A stretch of 5,765 bases of DNA. It comes from Anaerolineales bacterium (lineage in GTDB: Bacteria > Chloroflexota > Anaerolineae > Anaerolineales > Villigracilaceae). The notes under the pieces were generated by a model, which saw only the letters and a list, made by a program, of their open reading frames with translations, was not told the origin of the DNA and searched no databases. The stretch lies in contig JAEURE010000193.1 of the NCBI GenBank assembly GCA_016789485.1, positions 1 to 5,765 of the forward strand, read 5' to 3'. Shown in pieces: positions 4,830 through 5,765 of this stretch (the stretch's first letter is position 1; the number at the start of each line of letters is the position of its first letter). Made by a program: the position numbers and the translations under genes.

Positions 4830-5765
4830 ATGGATAAATCGATGACAGACGATTCGATTGAAATCATTACTGCTCCTGCTATTCCAGGGTTAAGTTTTCG
4901 CCGCTTTCGTGGACCAACCGACTACTTACCCATGTCCACCGCCATCGCTCTCAGCGCCGACGCGGATCAGGTAGAACGCGTCGCCACCGCCGAAGATATC
5001 GCGATGTCCTATACCCATTTAACCAACAGCGACCCATATCACGATATGATATTTGCTGAAATTAACCGTGAGGTAATTGGTTATTCACGCGGCTGGTGGT
5101 TCGAAGAAGAAAACGGCCCTCGTCTGTATGCGTTTGTAGGGTTTCTGGTTCCTGCCTGGCGACGAAAAGGAATCGGTCGAGAAATGCTGCATTGGATGGA
5201 AAGCCGTTTGCGGGCCATCGCAACTGAACATCCAACCGAACAGAAGAAATTCTTTCAATCTTTCGTTACACAATATGAAGTGGGCCTAGCAGCTATGCTG
5301 GAAAATGAAGGCTATCAGCCCGTTCGCTATAACTGGGAAATGGTGCGCCCGACATTAGACAGTATCCCTAATTTTCCTATACCTGAAGGCTTGGAAATCC
5401 GCCCTGTGCTCCCGGAGCATTATCGGGCAATCTGGGACGCAGCCACTGAAGCTTTTCGCGATCATTGGGGGTTTTCACATCCCACTGAGGAAGATTATCA
5501 AGATTGGCTGACAGATAAGAACATTTTTCAGCCAGACCTCTGGCAGATTGCCTGGGATGTAGCGACGAATCAAGTAGCGGGACAGGTCCGCCCCTTTATT
5601 TATCATGTGCAGAATGAAAAATACAGCCGTAAGCGAGGCTACACGGAGTCTGTCAGCGTTCGCCGACCATGGCGCAAACGTGGACTGGCGCGGGCTCTTG
5701 TCGTCCGTAGCCTCGAAGCACAAAAACAGCAAGGTATGACAGAATCTACTCTCAGCGTGGACAGT
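4830..5765 (+). CDS. Tandem GNAT-family N-acetyltransferase (3' end outside window)
   Basis: An open frame of 312 codons runs off the window edge without a stop. It has two GNAT domains. In the first (about 21-172) the acetyl-CoA motif A is VPAWRRKGIGREML at 107-120 (R/Q-x-x-G-x-G as RRKGIG). In the second (about 188 to the end) it is VRRPWRKRGLARAL at 277-290 (RKRGLA). Proteins with two GNAT repeats include mycothiol synthase and many uncharacterised enzymes; in such pairs often only one domain is active. Here both CoA loops look intact, so I cannot tell which works, and the acceptor is unknown. The start is uncertain: ATG 4830 has no Shine-Dalgarno sequence, and ATG 4842 (residue 5) has only a weak GGA at 4833-4835. 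The gene starts 30 nt after element C, and only its last part is missing if the family's usual length of about 320-340 residues applies. Confidence 0.85.
   Translation, partial: MDKSMTDDSIEIITAPAIPGLSFRRFRGPTDYLPMSTAIALSADADQVERVATAEDIAMSYTHLTNSDPYHDMIFAEINREVIGYSRGWWFEEENGPRLYAFVGFLVPAWRRKGIGREMLHWMESRLRAIATEHPTEQKKFFQSFVTQYEVGLAAMLENEGYQPVRYNWEMVRPTLDSIPNFPIPEGLEIRPVLPEHYRAIWDAATEAFRDHWGFSHPTEEDYQDWLTDKNIFQPDLWQIAWDVATNQVAGQVRPFIYHVQNEKYSRKRGYTESVSVRRPWRKRGLARALVVRSLEAQKQQGMTESTLSVDS

Overview
The window looks like a piece of a bacterial chromosome of moderate G+C, most likely from an uncultivated Chloroflexota (Anaerolineae-like) organism. This assignment is an inference. It rests on a secreted protein with a long Thr/Pro stalk and a small beta-sandwich, a style common in that group, and on the long imperfect palindromes between genes. 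No ribosomal or other marker gene confirms it. Every gene I accept is on the + strand.

Layout: (1) 1-248, the 3' end of a gene for a probably extracellular beta-rich protein. (2) 278-564, a complete composite palindromic element (A) that begins with GCCCAAC and ends with GTTAGAT. (3) 591-1118, a four-helix membrane protein of unknown function whose stop codon lies inside the left end (GCCTAAC) of a second element. (4) 1113-1216, that second element (B), of which only the left half survives. It runs into 1216-1413, the 3' remnant of a DinB-family gene. (5) 1414-1844, a stretch without a gene that holds three small stem-loops and weak promoter-like sequences. (6) 1845-3590, a Cache-like/HAMP/HD-GYP transmembrane protein predicted to degrade cyclic di-GMP. 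It overlaps by 4 bp with (7) 3587-4642, a membrane-anchored protein with a Thr/Pro stalk. (8) 4655-4799, the right half of a third element (C), ending in GTTAGGC. (9) 4830 to the window end, a tandem GNAT acetyltransferase cut off by the window edge.

The most interesting feature is the set of A, B and C elements. Their left ends fit RYYYAAC and their right ends fit GTTRRRY, the two outer core boxes of integron attC sites. A and C can form a stem with a single bulged base, and genes start 26-30 nt after the right ends. B carries only the left half and C only the right half, and the DinB remnant, HD-GYP gene and stalk gene lie between them. This could be a mosaic produced by cassette-type recombination, or a lineage-specific palindromic repeat family. 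No integrase gene is present in the window.

In function, the HD-GYP and stalk genes look like a translationally coupled pair: an extracytoplasmic sensor controlling cyclic di-GMP breakdown plus a surface-exposed partner. The other genes look unrelated to each other, as expected for an accessory or cassette-like region.
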